Assembly (NCBI GenBank): GCA_021736615.1
Contig: JAIPFN010000104.1
Location: 1 to 20,466 of the forward strand
Reading direction: 5' to 3'
Length of the DNA: 20,466 nucleotides
Source of the DNA: Phycisphaerae bacterium
GTDB taxonomy: Bacteria > Planctomycetota > Phycisphaerae > Sedimentisphaerales > Anaerohalosphaeraceae
In this document: in pieces, positions 1-9,579 of the stretch
How positions within the stretch are numbered: the first letter of the stretch is position 1
Layout of the letters: every line of letters starts with the position of its first letter
Notes under the pieces: generated by a model
The model's input: only the letters and a program-made list of their open reading frames with translations
What the model was told of the DNA's origin: nothing
Databases searched by the model: none
Made by a program: the position numbers and the translations under genes

Positions 1-1
1 G

Positions 2-33
2 CATGTCTGTCCCGTCAATGCGGAACAGACATG
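2..33. terminator. Strong hairpin at window edge
   Basis: Nine-base arms CATGTCTGT (2-10) and ACAGACATG (25-33) are perfect reverse complements. They continue after one mismatch with CCG/CGG and close on a six-base loop. On the minus strand it lies 18 bases past a stop codon at 51-53, so it could end a minus-strand transcript. No clear T-run is visible inside the window because the left edge cuts it off. It could equally be a processing or regulatory stem. The structure is seen directly; the terminator role is inferred. Confidence 0.45.
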
Positions 34-50
34 GTGGGTTCTTATGCTTT

Positions 51-190
51 TTACATAATCCTCAGTACGGCCGACTCGGCTTTTGCCTTTTGCCAGCCGT
101 CCCATCCGACAATATCGTTATCGTCAAACTTTATTAAAATATTGTGTTCATTAGGCTTTTTTTGGTTAGTAAATGGCGTTGTTTTTTTAG
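51..190 (-). pseudogene. Possible 3' remnant of a minus-strand gene
   Basis: On the minus strand an open frame runs from about 190 to the stop at 51-53 and encodes about 46 residues. Its last stretch has protein-like composition, including the string IKFDDNDIVGWDGWQKAKAE. No ATG/GTG with a ribosome site begins it, and an in-frame TAA lies just upstream inside the heptamer array at 191-225. It may be the tail of a gene whose front was lost or replaced by the array. I do not recognise the family. It may also be chance. Confidence 0.25.
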
Positions 191-225
191 CGATTAGCGA
201 TTAGCAGTTAGCGATTAGCCATTAG
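191..225. repeat. Heptanucleotide array A1 (5 units)
   Basis: Units read CGATTAG, CGATTAG, CAGTTAG, CGATTAG, CCATTAG with no spacers. Each carries TAG, and because the period is 7 the TAG falls in all three frames in turn. The array abuts the palindrome at 226-240. It is one of several arrays in the window with the same period but a different unit sequence. Confidence 0.9.
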
Positions 226-1869
<1,644 letters not shown>

Positions 1870-1870
1870 G

Positions 1871-1898
1871 CTCAAACTGACCTTGCGGCCAGTTTGAG
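1871..1898 (+). terminator. Hairpin between guaB and guaA, no T-run
   Basis: Arms CTCAAACTG (1871-1879) and CAGTTTGAG (1890-1898) pair perfectly, with a further CC/GG pair inside and a TTGC loop. It begins two bases after the guaB stop. No run of T follows, so it is not a canonical intrinsic terminator. It could protect the guaB 3' end or attenuate readthrough into guaA. Its last base is the first base of heptamer array A2. Confidence 0.6.
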
Positions 1899-1932
1899 AA
1901 TGAATAATGATTATTGTATAATGTATAATGAA
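1898..1932. repeat. Heptanucleotide array A2 (5 units)
   Basis: Units read GAATGAA, TAATGAT, TATTGTA, TAATGTA, TAATGAA. The array lies in the guaB-guaA gap. Its stop triplets fall in the two frames not used by guaB. It is followed by an imperfect palindrome at 1938-1950. The first 33 bases recur in array A3, where a block of 22 bases interrupts them. Confidence 0.9.
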
Positions 1933-1937
1933 GGAAA

Positions 1938-1950
1938 CCACCTTCGGCGG
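1938..1950. repeat. Imperfect CCGCC-TTC-GGCGG palindrome
   Basis: The sequence CCACCTTCGGCGG differs from the element at 226-240 by one base (A for G in the left arm), which breaks one stem pair. It lies five bases after heptamer array A2, in the same array-then-palindrome order as at 191-240. Confidence 0.55.
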
Positions 1951-1980
1951 AAACTATTCTATTAATAAGCAGGTAAATTG

Positions 1981-3522
1981 ATGTCACACGAACTTGTTGC
2001 AATTATCGATTTTGGTAGTCAGTATGGTCAGCTTATCGCTCGTCGGGTGCGAGAGCATAATGTTTATTCGCGTATATTTCAGCCTTCGGTTACGGCGGCG
2101 GAGCTTGCGGCGGAAAATCTCAGGGGGGTGATCCTTTCCGGGGGGCCAGCGAGTGTTTATGCCGAAGGTGCTCCGGCTTGTGATGCGAAGATACTTGAGC
2201 TTGGGGTGCCGGTGCTTGGGATATGCTATGGTATGCAGTTTGGGTGTAAGACGCTTGGGGCGGATATTAAGCCTGCTATGTCGCGCGAGTATGGGCGGAC
2301 GAATCTTCACGTTACCGGTGACAATGAGCTGCTTGCCAATGTTCCCGAGGCGACTACGGTTTGGATGAGTCATGGCGACCAGGTTAATGAGCTTAGCGAA
2401 GATTTTGAGGCACTGGCGACGACGGATACCTGTCCGTACGCGGTTGTTAAACATACGAAGTCGAAATTTTATGGGGTGCAGTTTCATCCTGAAGTGACGC
2501 ATACGCCGTATGGCAATACGATTTTGAAGAATTTTCTATATGATATTTGTGATTGCGGCGGCGACTGGCAAATGGCTGATTTTGTCGAGCAGACTATCGC
2601 CGATGTTCGCAAGCAGGTTGGCGACAGGAATGTTATTTGCGGGCTTAGCGGCGGGGTTGATTCTTCTGTTGTGGCGGCTCTTTTGCATAAGGCTATCGGC
2701 GATCAGCTGAAGTGTATTTTCGTCGATAACGGCTTGTGTCGTAAGAATGAACGCGAGGAAGTTGAGTCTATGTTTAAGGGTCATTTCAAAATGGACCTGC
2801 ATGTTGTTGACTGGGGCGATAAGTTTCTTGAAAAGCTTGAAGGGGTTACCGACCCGCAGAAAAAACGTAAGATCATTGGAGCCGAGTTTATAGAGGCGTT
2901 TAAGTCCGAAGCTGGTAAAATCAAAGACGCGGACTTTTTGGCGCAGGGTACGCTTTATCCTGACGTTATCGAGTCCGGCGCGAAAGATGGTAATCTTGCT
3001 GCCAATATCAAGCTGCATCATAATGTCGGCGGCTTGCCGGAGCAGCTCGGGTTTGATCTTGTTGAGCCGCTTCGCGAATTGTTTAAGGATGAGGTTCGCA
3101 AGGTTGGTGAGTTTCTTGGTCTGCCGGAACATCTCGTCTGGCGTCATCCTTTCCCGGGGCCGGGGCTTGCTGTTCGGATAATCGGCGATATTACTAAACC
3201 TAAACTCGATGTTCTTAAAGAAGCCGATGCTATTTTGATCGAAGAGATCGTCGCGGCGGGGCTTTACAGGCAGATTTCGCAGGCGTTGTGTGTTTTGCTG
3301 CCTATCGGAACTGTCGGGGTTATGGGCGATGAACGGAGCTATGAGAATGTTGTGGCTATCCGGGCGGTTGAGACTACGGACTTTATGACAGCTGATTTTT
3401 CGCATATACCGTTTGAGGTACTCGGGCAGATTTCGAGCAGGATAATTAACGAAGTTCGCGGCGTTAACCGCGTAGTATATGACGTATCGAGTAAGCCGCC
3501 TGCGACGATTGAGTGGGAATAG
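1981..3522 (+). CDS. guaA: GMP synthase (glutamine-hydrolysing)
   Basis: This enzyme converts XMP to GMP using ATP and ammonia released from glutamine. The 513-residue protein is close to the 525 of E. coli. The class I amidotransferase domain (about 1-195) has nucleophile Cys82 in GICYGMQ and the His169/Glu171 pair in FHPEV. The ATP pyrophosphatase domain has its P-loop SGGVDSS at 223-229. The C-terminal dimerisation domain ends in the family-typical KPPATIEWE. The start is ATG 1981 rather than the TTG one codon earlier, with a weak AGG about 8 bases upstream. That weak site, and no obvious promoter of its own, favour co-transcription with guaB. Confidence 0.97.
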   Translation: MSHELVAIIDFGSQYGQLIARRVREHNVYSRIFQPSVTAAELAAENLRGVILSGGPASVYAEGAPACDAKILELGVPVLGICYGMQFGCKTLGADIKPAMSREYGRTNLHVTGDNELLANVPEATTVWMSHGDQVNELSEDFEALATTDTCPYAVVKHTKSKFYGVQFHPEVTHTPYGNTILKNFLYDICDCGGDWQMADFVEQTIADVRKQVGDRNVICGLSGGVDSSVVAALLHKAIGDQLKCIFVDNGLCRKNEREEVESMFKGHFKMDLHVVDWGDKFLEKLEGVTDPQKKRKIIGAEFIEAFKSEAGKIKDADFLAQGTLYPDVIESGAKDGNLAANIKLHHNVGGLPEQLGFDLVEPLRELFKDEVRKVGEFLGLPEHLVWRHPFPGPGLAVRIIGDITKPKLDVLKEADAILIEEIVAAGLYRQISQALCVLLPIGTVGVMGDERSYENVVAIRAVETTDFMTADFSHIPFEVLGQISSRIINEVRGVNRVVYDVSSKPPATIEWE

Positions 3523-3567
3523 AAATTGTGATGCGTAAAAAGAATTGATTCTGTGGGGTATTAATAT

Positions 3568-4214
3568 ATGACAACACCAGTACCTGCAAATCCTAAGATT
3601 TATCACATAGTACATATAGACAAGCTGGCATCAATTGTTGCTGATGGCTGTCTTTGGAGCGATGGCGAAGTGCATCGTCGCGATTCAGTTGGTACTACAA
3701 TTGGGATGGATACAATTAAGAAGCGTCGTTTAGAAGAATTGACTCTTACCAGCTACCTGATTTATATGTTGGTGAGTGTGTTCCATTCTATTTTTGCCCA
3801 CGACCAGTAATGCTCTTTTTGTTCTATAAAAACAATAGTCAAGATATTACATATTGTGGTGGCCAGGAACCTATTATTCATCTCGTTGCAGATTTACAAA
3901 AAACAATTGCATGGGCAAATGCCAAAAAAAAACGATGGGCGTTTACATCATCTAACGCTGGTTCATATTACTTCAATAGCTATACAGACTTGGATCAACT
4001 TGACAAAATTGATTGGAATGTAGTGAATGCAACATATTGGGAAGGTTGTCGAGAAACTAAACAAGCTGAATTTTTGATAGAAGGGCAGTTCCCCTTTGAG
4101 TTAATAGAACGGATTGGCGTATATTCACAACAATATTATCAAAATGTGAATCAAATTGTCTCAAACATGCGAAATGCTCCGATTGTTGAAATTAAACAAG
4201 ATTGGTATTACTAA
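3568..4214 (+). pseudogene. darT: DarT ADP-ribosyltransferase toxin, frameshifted
   Basis: DarT toxins attach ADP-ribose from NAD+ to thymidine in single-stranded DNA and block replication. Codons 1-63 (3568-3756) read the typical N-terminus, with YHIVHIDKL and GTTIGMDTIKKRR. The frame then leaves register. Two bases (3757-3758) stand where a proline codon is expected, and from 3759 the next frame continues with DLYVGECVPFYFCPRPVM, GGQEPIIHL, RWAFTSSNAG and KQAEFLIEG to the stop at 4212-4214. The repaired protein would have 215 residues, a normal length, with the probable catalytic Glu in KQAEFL. A single missing C explains everything. As written, the first frame stops at 3808-3810 after 80 codons, and an overlapping ATG at 3810 could restart the second part, but without 17 core residues. 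Function is therefore probably lost, unless the deletion is a sequencing error. Confidence 0.9.
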
Positions 4215-4227
4215 AGGATTAAGACCA

Positions 4228-5268
4228 ATGATAGAATATAAGACAGGTGACATTTTCAAAGAAGAAGCACAAGCCATTGTCAACACCGTCAATTGTGTCG
4301 GTGTGATGGGACGTGGGATTGCTCTTCAATTCAAAAAACGTTTTCCTGAAAATTTCAAGAAGTATGATTCCGCCTGTAAACACAAAGAAGTTGTGCCGGG
4401 CAAAATGTTTGTCTTTAAGACAGGTAAGTTTGTCAGTCCTGAATATATCATAAATTTTCCAACCAAACGGCACTGGCGAAGTAAGAGCCGGATGGAGGAT
4501 ATTGATTCTGGCTTGATAGACTTGGTTCAAGTCATCAGAGATAACAAGATAAAGTCAATTGCTTTGCCACCTCTGGGATGTGGCCTTGGCGGGCTTGAAT
4601 GGTCGGAAGTTAAAGCTCGTATCGAATACATTCTTTCAGAACTGACAGATGTGCAAACTATCGTATTTGAGCCTAAAGGAGCTCCTGTTGCAGAAAAAAT
4701 GGCAAAAAACCGGGAAGTCCCCAAGATGACGCCGGGTCGAGCGGCACTGATTGAACTGCTTCAGCGTTATCTTAATGGCTTGTCAGATCCCTTTGTAACA
4801 TTGCTTGAAATACATAAGTTAATGTATTTTATGCAGGAGGCAGGCGAAAACCTTCGACTTAAATATAGTAAAGCTCCTTATGGCCCTTATGCGCAAAATT
4901 TGAGTCATGTACTAAATGCAATTGAAGGCTACTATGTATCAGGGTATGCAGACGGCGGAGACAAACCTGACAAACAGTTAAAGCTTGTGCCCGGAGCGTA
5001 CGAAGAGGCAACTGCATTTTTGGCAGGTCATGAAAATACACAAAAACACTTTGAGCGTGTAGCAGATTTAGTTGAAGGCTTTGAGTCTCCGTTTGGGATG
5101 GAACTGCTTTCTACCGTCCACTGGGTTGTCAAGAATAATTCAGTATCTTCCAAGCAAGAAATTGTCTCAGAAGTCTATAAATGGAATGAACGCAAAAAGC
5201 AGTTTTCTCAACGTCAAATTGAAATTGCAGTTGACGTGCTTGCAAATAAAAATTGGATTGATATTTGA
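4228..5268 (+). CDS. darG: DarG macrodomain antitoxin
   Basis: DarG removes ADP-ribose from DNA and also binds DarT, so it neutralises the toxin in two ways. The 346-residue protein is intact. The macrodomain (about 1-155) begins MIEYKTGDIF and contains AIVNTVNCVGVMGRGIA and LPPLGCGLGGLEW. A lysine at residue 80 in NFPTKRHWR matches the lysine reported as catalytic in Thermus DarG. The C-terminal half (about 165-346) fits the DarT-binding region, with LLEIHKLMYFMQEAG and YGPYAQNL. The start is ATG 4228, with AAAGGA 9 bases upstream and 13 bases after the darT stop. An upstream frame extends to 4156 but would overlap darT by 59 bases. The antitoxin has outlived its toxin reading frame here. 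Confidence 0.93.
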   Translation: MIEYKTGDIFKEEAQAIVNTVNCVGVMGRGIALQFKKRFPENFKKYDSACKHKEVVPGKMFVFKTGKFVSPEYIINFPTKRHWRSKSRMEDIDSGLIDLVQVIRDNKIKSIALPPLGCGLGGLEWSEVKARIEYILSELTDVQTIVFEPKGAPVAEKMAKNREVPKMTPGRAALIELLQRYLNGLSDPFVTLLEIHKLMYFMQEAGENLRLKYSKAPYGPYAQNLSHVLNAIEGYYVSGYADGGDKPDKQLKLVPGAYEEATAFLAGHENTQKHFERVADLVEGFESPFGMELLSTVHWVVKNNSVSSKQEIVSEVYKWNERKKQFSQRQIEIAVDVLANKNWIDI

Positions 5269-5275
5269 TGCTTTT

Positions 5276-5475
5276 ATGATAAAAAAAGTTGTTAAGAAAA
5301 TTAGCTTGATGACTGGAATAATGCATCACGTGATCTGGAATATTGGCTTTCCAGGCCTGCGGCGGAGCGTTTTTCGGCAGTTGAAATTTTAAGGCGGCAG
5401 GTTTATGGAGATTCAGAAAGACTTCAAAGGGTTGTTAGAGTTGCTAAACTCTCACAAAGAAATCGGCATGGGTAA
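5276..5475 (+). pseudogene. Small antitoxin-like gene, one-base frameshift
   Basis: The gene starts at ATG 5276, 7 bases after the darG stop, with MIKKVVKKIS. After codon 10 the sense moves to another frame: from 5309 it reads DDWNNASRDLEYWLSRPAAE, then RFSAVEILRRQ, YGDSERLQRVVRVAKLSQ and a stop at 5473-5475. Restoring one T (AGC TTT GAT GAC) would give a continuous protein of about 66 residues. It resembles small proteins with an EYWLSRP..R...VE.LRRQ pattern that, from memory, are encoded just upstream of a nucleotidyltransferase in toxin-antitoxin-like pairs. The overlapping remnant at 5405-5491 supports that reading. The family name is not certain; the frameshift is clear. Confidence 0.7.
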
Positions 5476-5491
5476 AAGGAAAGCATTTTAG
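5405..5491 (+). pseudogene. Truncated N-terminus of a nucleotidyltransferase
   Basis: ATG 5405 opens a 28-codon frame, MEIQKDFKGLLELLNSHKEI and eight more residues, before TAG at 5489-5491. The first 18 residues match the usual opening of DUF6036/AbiEii-like nucleotidyltransferases, where a (V/I)xYxxVGGYA nucleotide-binding stretch follows. Here that stretch and all the rest are missing. The start lies inside the 3' end of the antitoxin-like gene, in another frame, which is the expected layout of such pairs. It is most simply the stub of a deleted toxin or transferase gene. The family assignment rests on a short segment. Confidence 0.55.
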
Positions 5492-5508
5492 TTATTCTAC
5501 CGGGCTGC

Positions 5509-5529
5509 ATTTTGATTTTTGATTTTGTA
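5509..5529. repeat. Short AT-rich heptamer run (3 units)
   Basis: ATTTTGA, TTTTTGA, TTTTGTA are three units of period 7, placed 17 bases after the stub stop at 5489-5491 and next to the GH10 ribosome site. With only three AT-rich units, chance is possible. It is listed because the period equals that of the stronger arrays. Confidence 0.4.
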
Positions 5530-5539
5530 TGGAGTGTTT

Positions 5540-6685
5540 ATGATTAGTAAAACTTCCAGGTTCTTATGCTGCATGGTGATGATGCTGTCCGAGTTGGGAT
5601 TTGTTGAGGCAGCAGGGTCGGTTAATCCTTTTGCGACAGACGATCCACCCATCCCGCATGGGCGTCGCTACAAGGATATTGTTAAAGAGAAATTTCTTGA
5701 AGGTAATGTTTATATTGGCGGCACGACCGGCTGGAAGCGTTATGTCGCAGGTGACGGGATAGTACTCGATAGAGAATTTTCTTACGTTACTCCGGAGAAC
5801 GATTTCAAGCAGCGTATGATCAATCCCAGTCCCGGGGTCTTCAATTGGTCGCTGGCCGATAATTGGGTCAAACACTGCAAAAAAACAGGTCAGGTGATTC
5901 GGGCTCATGGGCCTATCTCCCCGCAGTGCTCGACTTGGGCAAAAGAAGATTGCCGAACCGCCAGCGAGCTTGAGGCGGCTTTAAAAGAATTTTATGTTGC
6001 GTTTTGCAAGCGTTATAACGACGAAGATACAATCCGATGGATGGATGTTGTCAATGAAACTATTCTGTCTAACGGCGAGTGGCACGGCCCTCGTAAAGGT
6101 ACGGGGAAATGGGAATGCCCATGGACACTGTTGGGCTATGACGAGTCGGATGCGTTTGGCCCGCCGAAATTTATTAAATTGGCATTTGAGATAGCTAACA
6201 AGTACGCTCCAAAGAAAAAGTTGATTATCAATCAAAATGGAGGGATGGAGCCTGAAATTTGGGACAAAGTTAAAGGTATGGTCAAATATCTGCGTAGGCA
6301 GGGGCTTCGTGTTGACGGGATAGGATGGCAGGCTCACGTTGCTACAGGTTTTGAGAATAATGGCGATAACCTCAAAAAGCTCGGAGAACTTATCGACTGG
6401 GCACATGCCAATAACCTGTCTTTTCATATAACAGAGGCAAATGCGTGGTTGAGGAAAGAAGCTGACTATCAGGGGCAGGCCAGAACTTTTACCGCGATAT
6501 TGAAAGTTTTGCTTGAAAGGCGCGGGACAGGCGAGGTTACCTGGAACACGTGGAATATCAGCGACGGGGCGTGCTGGAGACCGCAATGGAAAGGCTGTTT
6601 GTTTTTTTCCGGCTATAAGCCAAAGCCGGCTTACTATGCTATCCAGAAACTATTGGAAAATCCTCCGCCGGCAAAATCAAAATAA
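5540..6685 (+). CDS. Secreted GH10 endo-beta-1,4-xylanase-like hydrolase
   Basis: GH10 enzymes cut the xylan backbone with retention of configuration. The 381-residue protein has a signal peptide at about 1-24 (hydrophobic core, then FVEAA), so it acts outside the cytoplasm. The single GH10 barrel covers about 45-370. The acid/base Glu173 lies in WMDVVNE and the nucleophile Glu299 in FHITEAN. GWQAH near 262-266 and the Trp-rich end EVTWNTWNISDG are family hallmarks. There is no carbohydrate-binding module. The start is ATG 5540, with GGAG five bases upstream; a TTG at 5519 is less likely. The CE15 gene follows after 35 bases, so both probably form an operon for glucuronoxylan. A related beta-glycanase activity cannot be excluded. 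Confidence 0.9.
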   Translation: MISKTSRFLCCMVMMLSELGFVEAAGSVNPFATDDPPIPHGRRYKDIVKEKFLEGNVYIGGTTGWKRYVAGDGIVLDREFSYVTPENDFKQRMINPSPGVFNWSLADNWVKHCKKTGQVIRAHGPISPQCSTWAKEDCRTASELEAALKEFYVAFCKRYNDEDTIRWMDVVNETILSNGEWHGPRKGTGKWECPWTLLGYDESDAFGPPKFIKLAFEIANKYAPKKKLIINQNGGMEPEIWDKVKGMVKYLRRQGLRVDGIGWQAHVATGFENNGDNLKKLGELIDWAHANNLSFHITEANAWLRKEADYQGQARTFTAILKVLLERRGTGEVTWNTWNISDGACWRPQWKGCLFFSGYKPKPAYYAIQKLLENPPPAKSK

Positions 6686-6720
6686 TATAGAAATTGGTAT
6701 GAGTGAAAGGGTGATGTCAA

Positions 6721-7968
6721 ATGAGATCAATTTTGGGTTTTGTCGTTGTTGTTGCGTTAGTTTTTTGTTCGGTGGAGGCGAAGGGCTGGGAGGCTAATTA
6801 CGATGAGGCGAAAATTCCGGGGTATAGTTTGCCGGATCCGCTTGTTATGGCTGACGGTACTAAAGTTGTTTCTGTAGAGCAGTGGCGTACTAAGCGGCGG
6901 GGTGAGATACTTGATTTGTTTAAAAAACATGTCTATGGGGCTATGCCGCCGGCGATGAGTATTGCGCGTGTCGAACGTATTAGTTTTATCGATAATGCAT
7001 TGGGAGGTAAGGCGCGGCTGCTTCAGGAGAGTTTTTACTTTAAGAAGGACGGCAGCGGGCCGAAAATTGATGTTTGTGTTTTTCTGCCTCCGAAAAGAAA
7101 AAATGTGAAATCTTACCCGGCATTTCTGGCTTTGAATTTTTTCGGCAACCATACGATAAGCAGCGATGAGAATATTAAAATGTATACTGGTCATGCCAGG
7201 CTCAAACCCGGACGCGATGGCAGAGGCAGCAAGTGGGCGATAGAAGATATTGCCCGTCGGGGGTATGCGCTGGTTACGGCATGCTATAACAATTTTGATA
7301 TAGATCAGCGGGTGGAAGGGCCGAAGTTCGATGACGGGGTTCATGTGCTTTATCCGGAATACCAGGGGCGCAGCGATAACTGGGCGTCTATCGGGGCTTG
7401 GGCGTGGGGGATGAGCCGCATACTTGATTATCTTGAAGGCCTTGAATTTGTCGACAATAAACGCGTTGTGGCTATGGGGCATTCGCGGTTGGGGAAAACG
7501 GCGTTATGGGCCGGGGCGACTGATGAACGTTTTGCTTTGGTGATAAGCAATAACTCCGGATGCGGTGGAGCGGCGCTGGCTCGGCGGCGTATCGGCGAAA
7601 GCGTCTGGAGGATCAATACATCTTTTCCGCATTGGTTCTGCGCAAAACACAAAGAATATAACGATAATGAAATCGCGATGCCGGTCGATCAGCATATGCT
7701 GATATCGCTGATAGCACCTCGGCCTGTGTATGTTGCCAGTGCTGTGGGAGACAAATGGGCCGATCCGCGCGGCGAGTTTTTGTCGTGTGTCGGTGCCGAT
7801 GCGGTTTATAAATTGCTCAATACCAGCGGGCTTGTAAGCCATACGATGCCGGGAATCGAAAAGCCTTTGGTCGGGACAATAAACTACCATATACGCAACG
7901 GCATACACGACGTTACTGACTATGACTGGGCGCAGTACCTGGATTTTGCTGATAGATACCTGAAGTAA
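6721..7968 (+). CDS. CE15 4-O-methyl-glucuronoyl methylesterase-like protein
   Basis: CE15 esterases cleave the ester bond between lignin alcohols and the methylglucuronic acid side groups of xylan. The 415-residue protein has a signal peptide at 1-20 (MRSILGFVVVVALVFCSVEA). In the alpha/beta hydrolase domain, the nucleophile Ser255 lies in GHSRLGKTALW, a Glu at 293 follows SGCGGAALARRRIGE, and the probable catalytic His396 lies in RNGIHDVTDYDW. These match bacterial CE15 rather than generic acetyl-xylan esterases. The ATG at 6721 has AAAGGG about 9 bases upstream. Its stop codon is the start of heptamer array A4. With the upstream GH10 it makes a compact xylan-lignin unit. Confidence 0.88.
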   Translation: MRSILGFVVVVALVFCSVEAKGWEANYDEAKIPGYSLPDPLVMADGTKVVSVEQWRTKRRGEILDLFKKHVYGAMPPAMSIARVERISFIDNALGGKARLLQESFYFKKDGSGPKIDVCVFLPPKRKNVKSYPAFLALNFFGNHTISSDENIKMYTGHARLKPGRDGRGSKWAIEDIARRGYALVTACYNNFDIDQRVEGPKFDDGVHVLYPEYQGRSDNWASIGAWAWGMSRILDYLEGLEFVDNKRVVAMGHSRLGKTALWAGATDERFALVISNNSGCGGAALARRRIGESVWRINTSFPHWFCAKHKEYNDNEIAMPVDQHMLISLIAPRPVYVASAVGDKWADPRGEFLSCVGADAVYKLLNTSGLVSHTMPGIEKPLVGTINYHIRNGIHDVTDYDWAQYLDFADRYLK

Positions 7969-8010
7969 AAAAATTAAAAATTAAAATTACAAATGAAAAT
8001 TTTAAAATAG
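7966..8010. repeat. Heptanucleotide array A4 (about 6 units), at CE15 stop
   Basis: Counting from the stop codon, the units are TAAAAAA, ATTAAAA, ATTAAAA, TTACAAA, TGAAAAT, TTTAAAA. The stop TAA (7966-7968) is itself the start of the array. Stops recur in two of the three frames. The AT-rich composition makes chance similarity easier than in the other arrays. Confidence 0.65.
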
Positions 8011-8057
8011 CGGGGTTGGTGTTTTGCTGGATTTTGCCTGGAACTTTTTTGAGTTAT

Positions 8058-8085
8058 TTTTTACTTTTTTGCCACCGAGTAAAAA
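8058..8085. terminator. Weak AT-rich hairpin between convergent genes
   Basis: Arms TTTTTACT (8058-8065) and AGTAAAAA (8078-8085) are reverse complements with a 12-base loop. They lie between the convergent CE15 and Sel1 genes. The stem has only one GC pair, so terminator function on either strand is doubtful. Confidence 0.25.
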
Positions 8086-8110
8086 GATGGAACAAGAGAG
8101 AAGCGGGAGG

Positions 8111-9442
8111 CTATTTTTGTTTTTTGACGAACTGCTTTGCTAAACTTTGTGCCTCTTCGATCTGGGCGGGTTTCAATTCTTTCTTGATGGTTTCTTTGAC
8201 CTGGGCAACGTCATATCCATTCATTCCGGCGATTAGAAGCCACTTGTACGCCTGTAAGAAGTCGGCGGTTACGCCTTCGCCGTTGGCATAGACAATTGCA
8301 AGGTTAAATTGGGCGAGGGGCAATCCGCCTTCGGCGGCTTTTGCGTACCACTTGAATGCCTGTTTGTCGTCTCTGGCAACTCCGCGGGCATTTGCATACA
8401 TGAATCCAAGATTGAATTGGGCATCTGTTTGATCCTGCTCGGCAGCTTTTGTGTACCACTTGATCGCCTCTTTGTAGTCTTCGATAATTCCTTTGCCGCT
8501 GTCGTATTTCAAGCCAAGGCTATATTGAGCGGCGGCGAGGTTCTGGTCGGCGGCTTTTTTGTACCACTTGACCGCCTCTTTGTAGTCCTGATCGACTCCG
8601 CGGCCTAAATCATACATCACGCCAAGATTGAATTGAGCGCCTGCAAAGCCCTGGTCGGCAGACTTCCTGAACCACTTTACGGCTTTTTTGTCGTCTTCAT
8701 CAACGCCTTTGCCGGAATCGTACATTAGGCCAAGATTGAATTGGGCGCCTGCAATGCCGTGTTCGGCGGCTTTTGTGAGCCACTTTACGGCTTCTTTATA
8801 GTCTTCTGTGACACCTTTTCCTAAATTATACATCAGGCCAAGTTGAAACTGGGCGCCAGGTTAATCCTGGTCGGCAGCTTTTGTGTACCAGTCGGCGGCT
8901 TGTTTGTCGTCCGGGGTAACTCCGTATCCGTTCGCATACATTTTTGCGAGGCTGGACTGAGCGGCGGCGAGGCCGTGGCCGGCGGCTTTTGTATACCACT
9001 TGAAAGCTTCTTCGTAGTCTTTTGCGGTTCCATTTCCCTGAAAGTACATCTTTGCCAGATTGAATTGAGCGAATGCATAACCCTTTTGGGCCGATTTTTT
9101 GTACCATTTAAGTGCCTGGTCAATGTCTGCGGTGACTCCTTTGCCCTCTGAATACATGTAGGCAAGGGAAGATTGAGCGGCAGGGTGCTCCTGGTTGGCT
9201 GCTTTTGTGTACCACTTGACGGCTTGATTGGGGTCTGCGGTAACACCAATTCCAAAATTGTATACTCCGCCGAGATTAAACTGGGCGTCAGGGTCTCCCT
9301 GCTGTGCTTTATCGGTAAGGAATTTTATTTTTTCGGATAGATTATCGGATGCCGGTTTTGCAGGGGCGGATTCTGTTTGGGCTGCGGCCAGCGGTTGGCA
9401 GATCGCAAAGAGTATGGCGGCTATTATTATGGAATGCTTCAT
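8111..9442 (-). pseudogene. Ten-repeat Sel1 protein interrupted by in-frame TAA
   Basis: Sel1 repeats are 36-residue alpha-alpha units that build scaffolds for protein contacts. The reading frame holds ten of them after a signal peptide (MKHSIIIAAILFAICQPLAA) and ends with a KPAQIEEAQSLAKQFV tail shared with the paralogue at 18130-19245. A single TAA at 8861-8863 stands between repeats 4 and 5 (KAADQD-stop-PGAQFQLG). Sister repeats have Q, H, L, F or I there, and CAA to TAA is one transition. No frameshift is present, and the 9 codons between the stop and the next Met stay in frame. The start at 9442 follows homology with the paralogue; ATG 9454 is also possible. It could be a recent pseudogene, a truncated four-repeat protein, a readthrough case or a base error. 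Confidence 0.85.
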
Positions 9443-9493
9443 AGGTTTTTCCATTATTTACCCCAGAAACCTGATCAGGCTCATATTGATAGT

Positions 9494-9522
9494 ATTATAT
9501 ACTATGGGGGGGTAATTGTCAA
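9494..9522 (-). promoter_or_regulatory. Consensus promoter of the first Sel1 gene
   Basis: Read on the minus strand, TTGACA (9517-9522) and TATAAT (9494-9499) are both perfect consensus and 17 bases apart. Transcription would start near 9487, about 45 bases before the start codon. The second Sel1 gene has an almost identical promoter at 19301-19329. The strength of the signal suggests the gene was, or is, strongly expressed. Confidence 0.85.
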
Positions 9523-9579
9523 GAATAAAGGGAGTCCTAAAGGTGGATCTGAGGGTTTGTGTATGTGTTTCAGGGAATC

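Noticed and set aside
191..225. CRISPR array
   Set aside because: Units are 7 bases with no spacers, and no cas genes are present.
2536..3615. 359-residue open frame antisense to guaA
   Set aside because: It lies opposite a highly conserved gene, has no ribosome site or recognisable motif, and follows from the codon use of guaA.
3810..4214. Separate hypothetical gene starting at ATG 3810
   Set aside because: The protein is the C-terminal two thirds of DarT in the shifted frame, and conserved DarT sequence continues upstream of this ATG to 3759.
3568..5491. Mobile element or integrated phage carrying the toxin-antitoxin genes
   Set aside because: No integrase, transposase, terminal repeat or target duplication is visible on either side.
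8325..8337. CCGCCTTCGGCGG inside the Sel1 gene as an inserted palindrome
   Set aside because: It encodes the normal Ala-Glu-Gly-Gly of a Sel1 repeat end without changing length, so it is explained by coding sequence.
8309..9255. Several long frames on both strands across the Sel1 region
   Set aside because: They are shadows created by the 108-bp coding periodicity of the Sel1 repeats.
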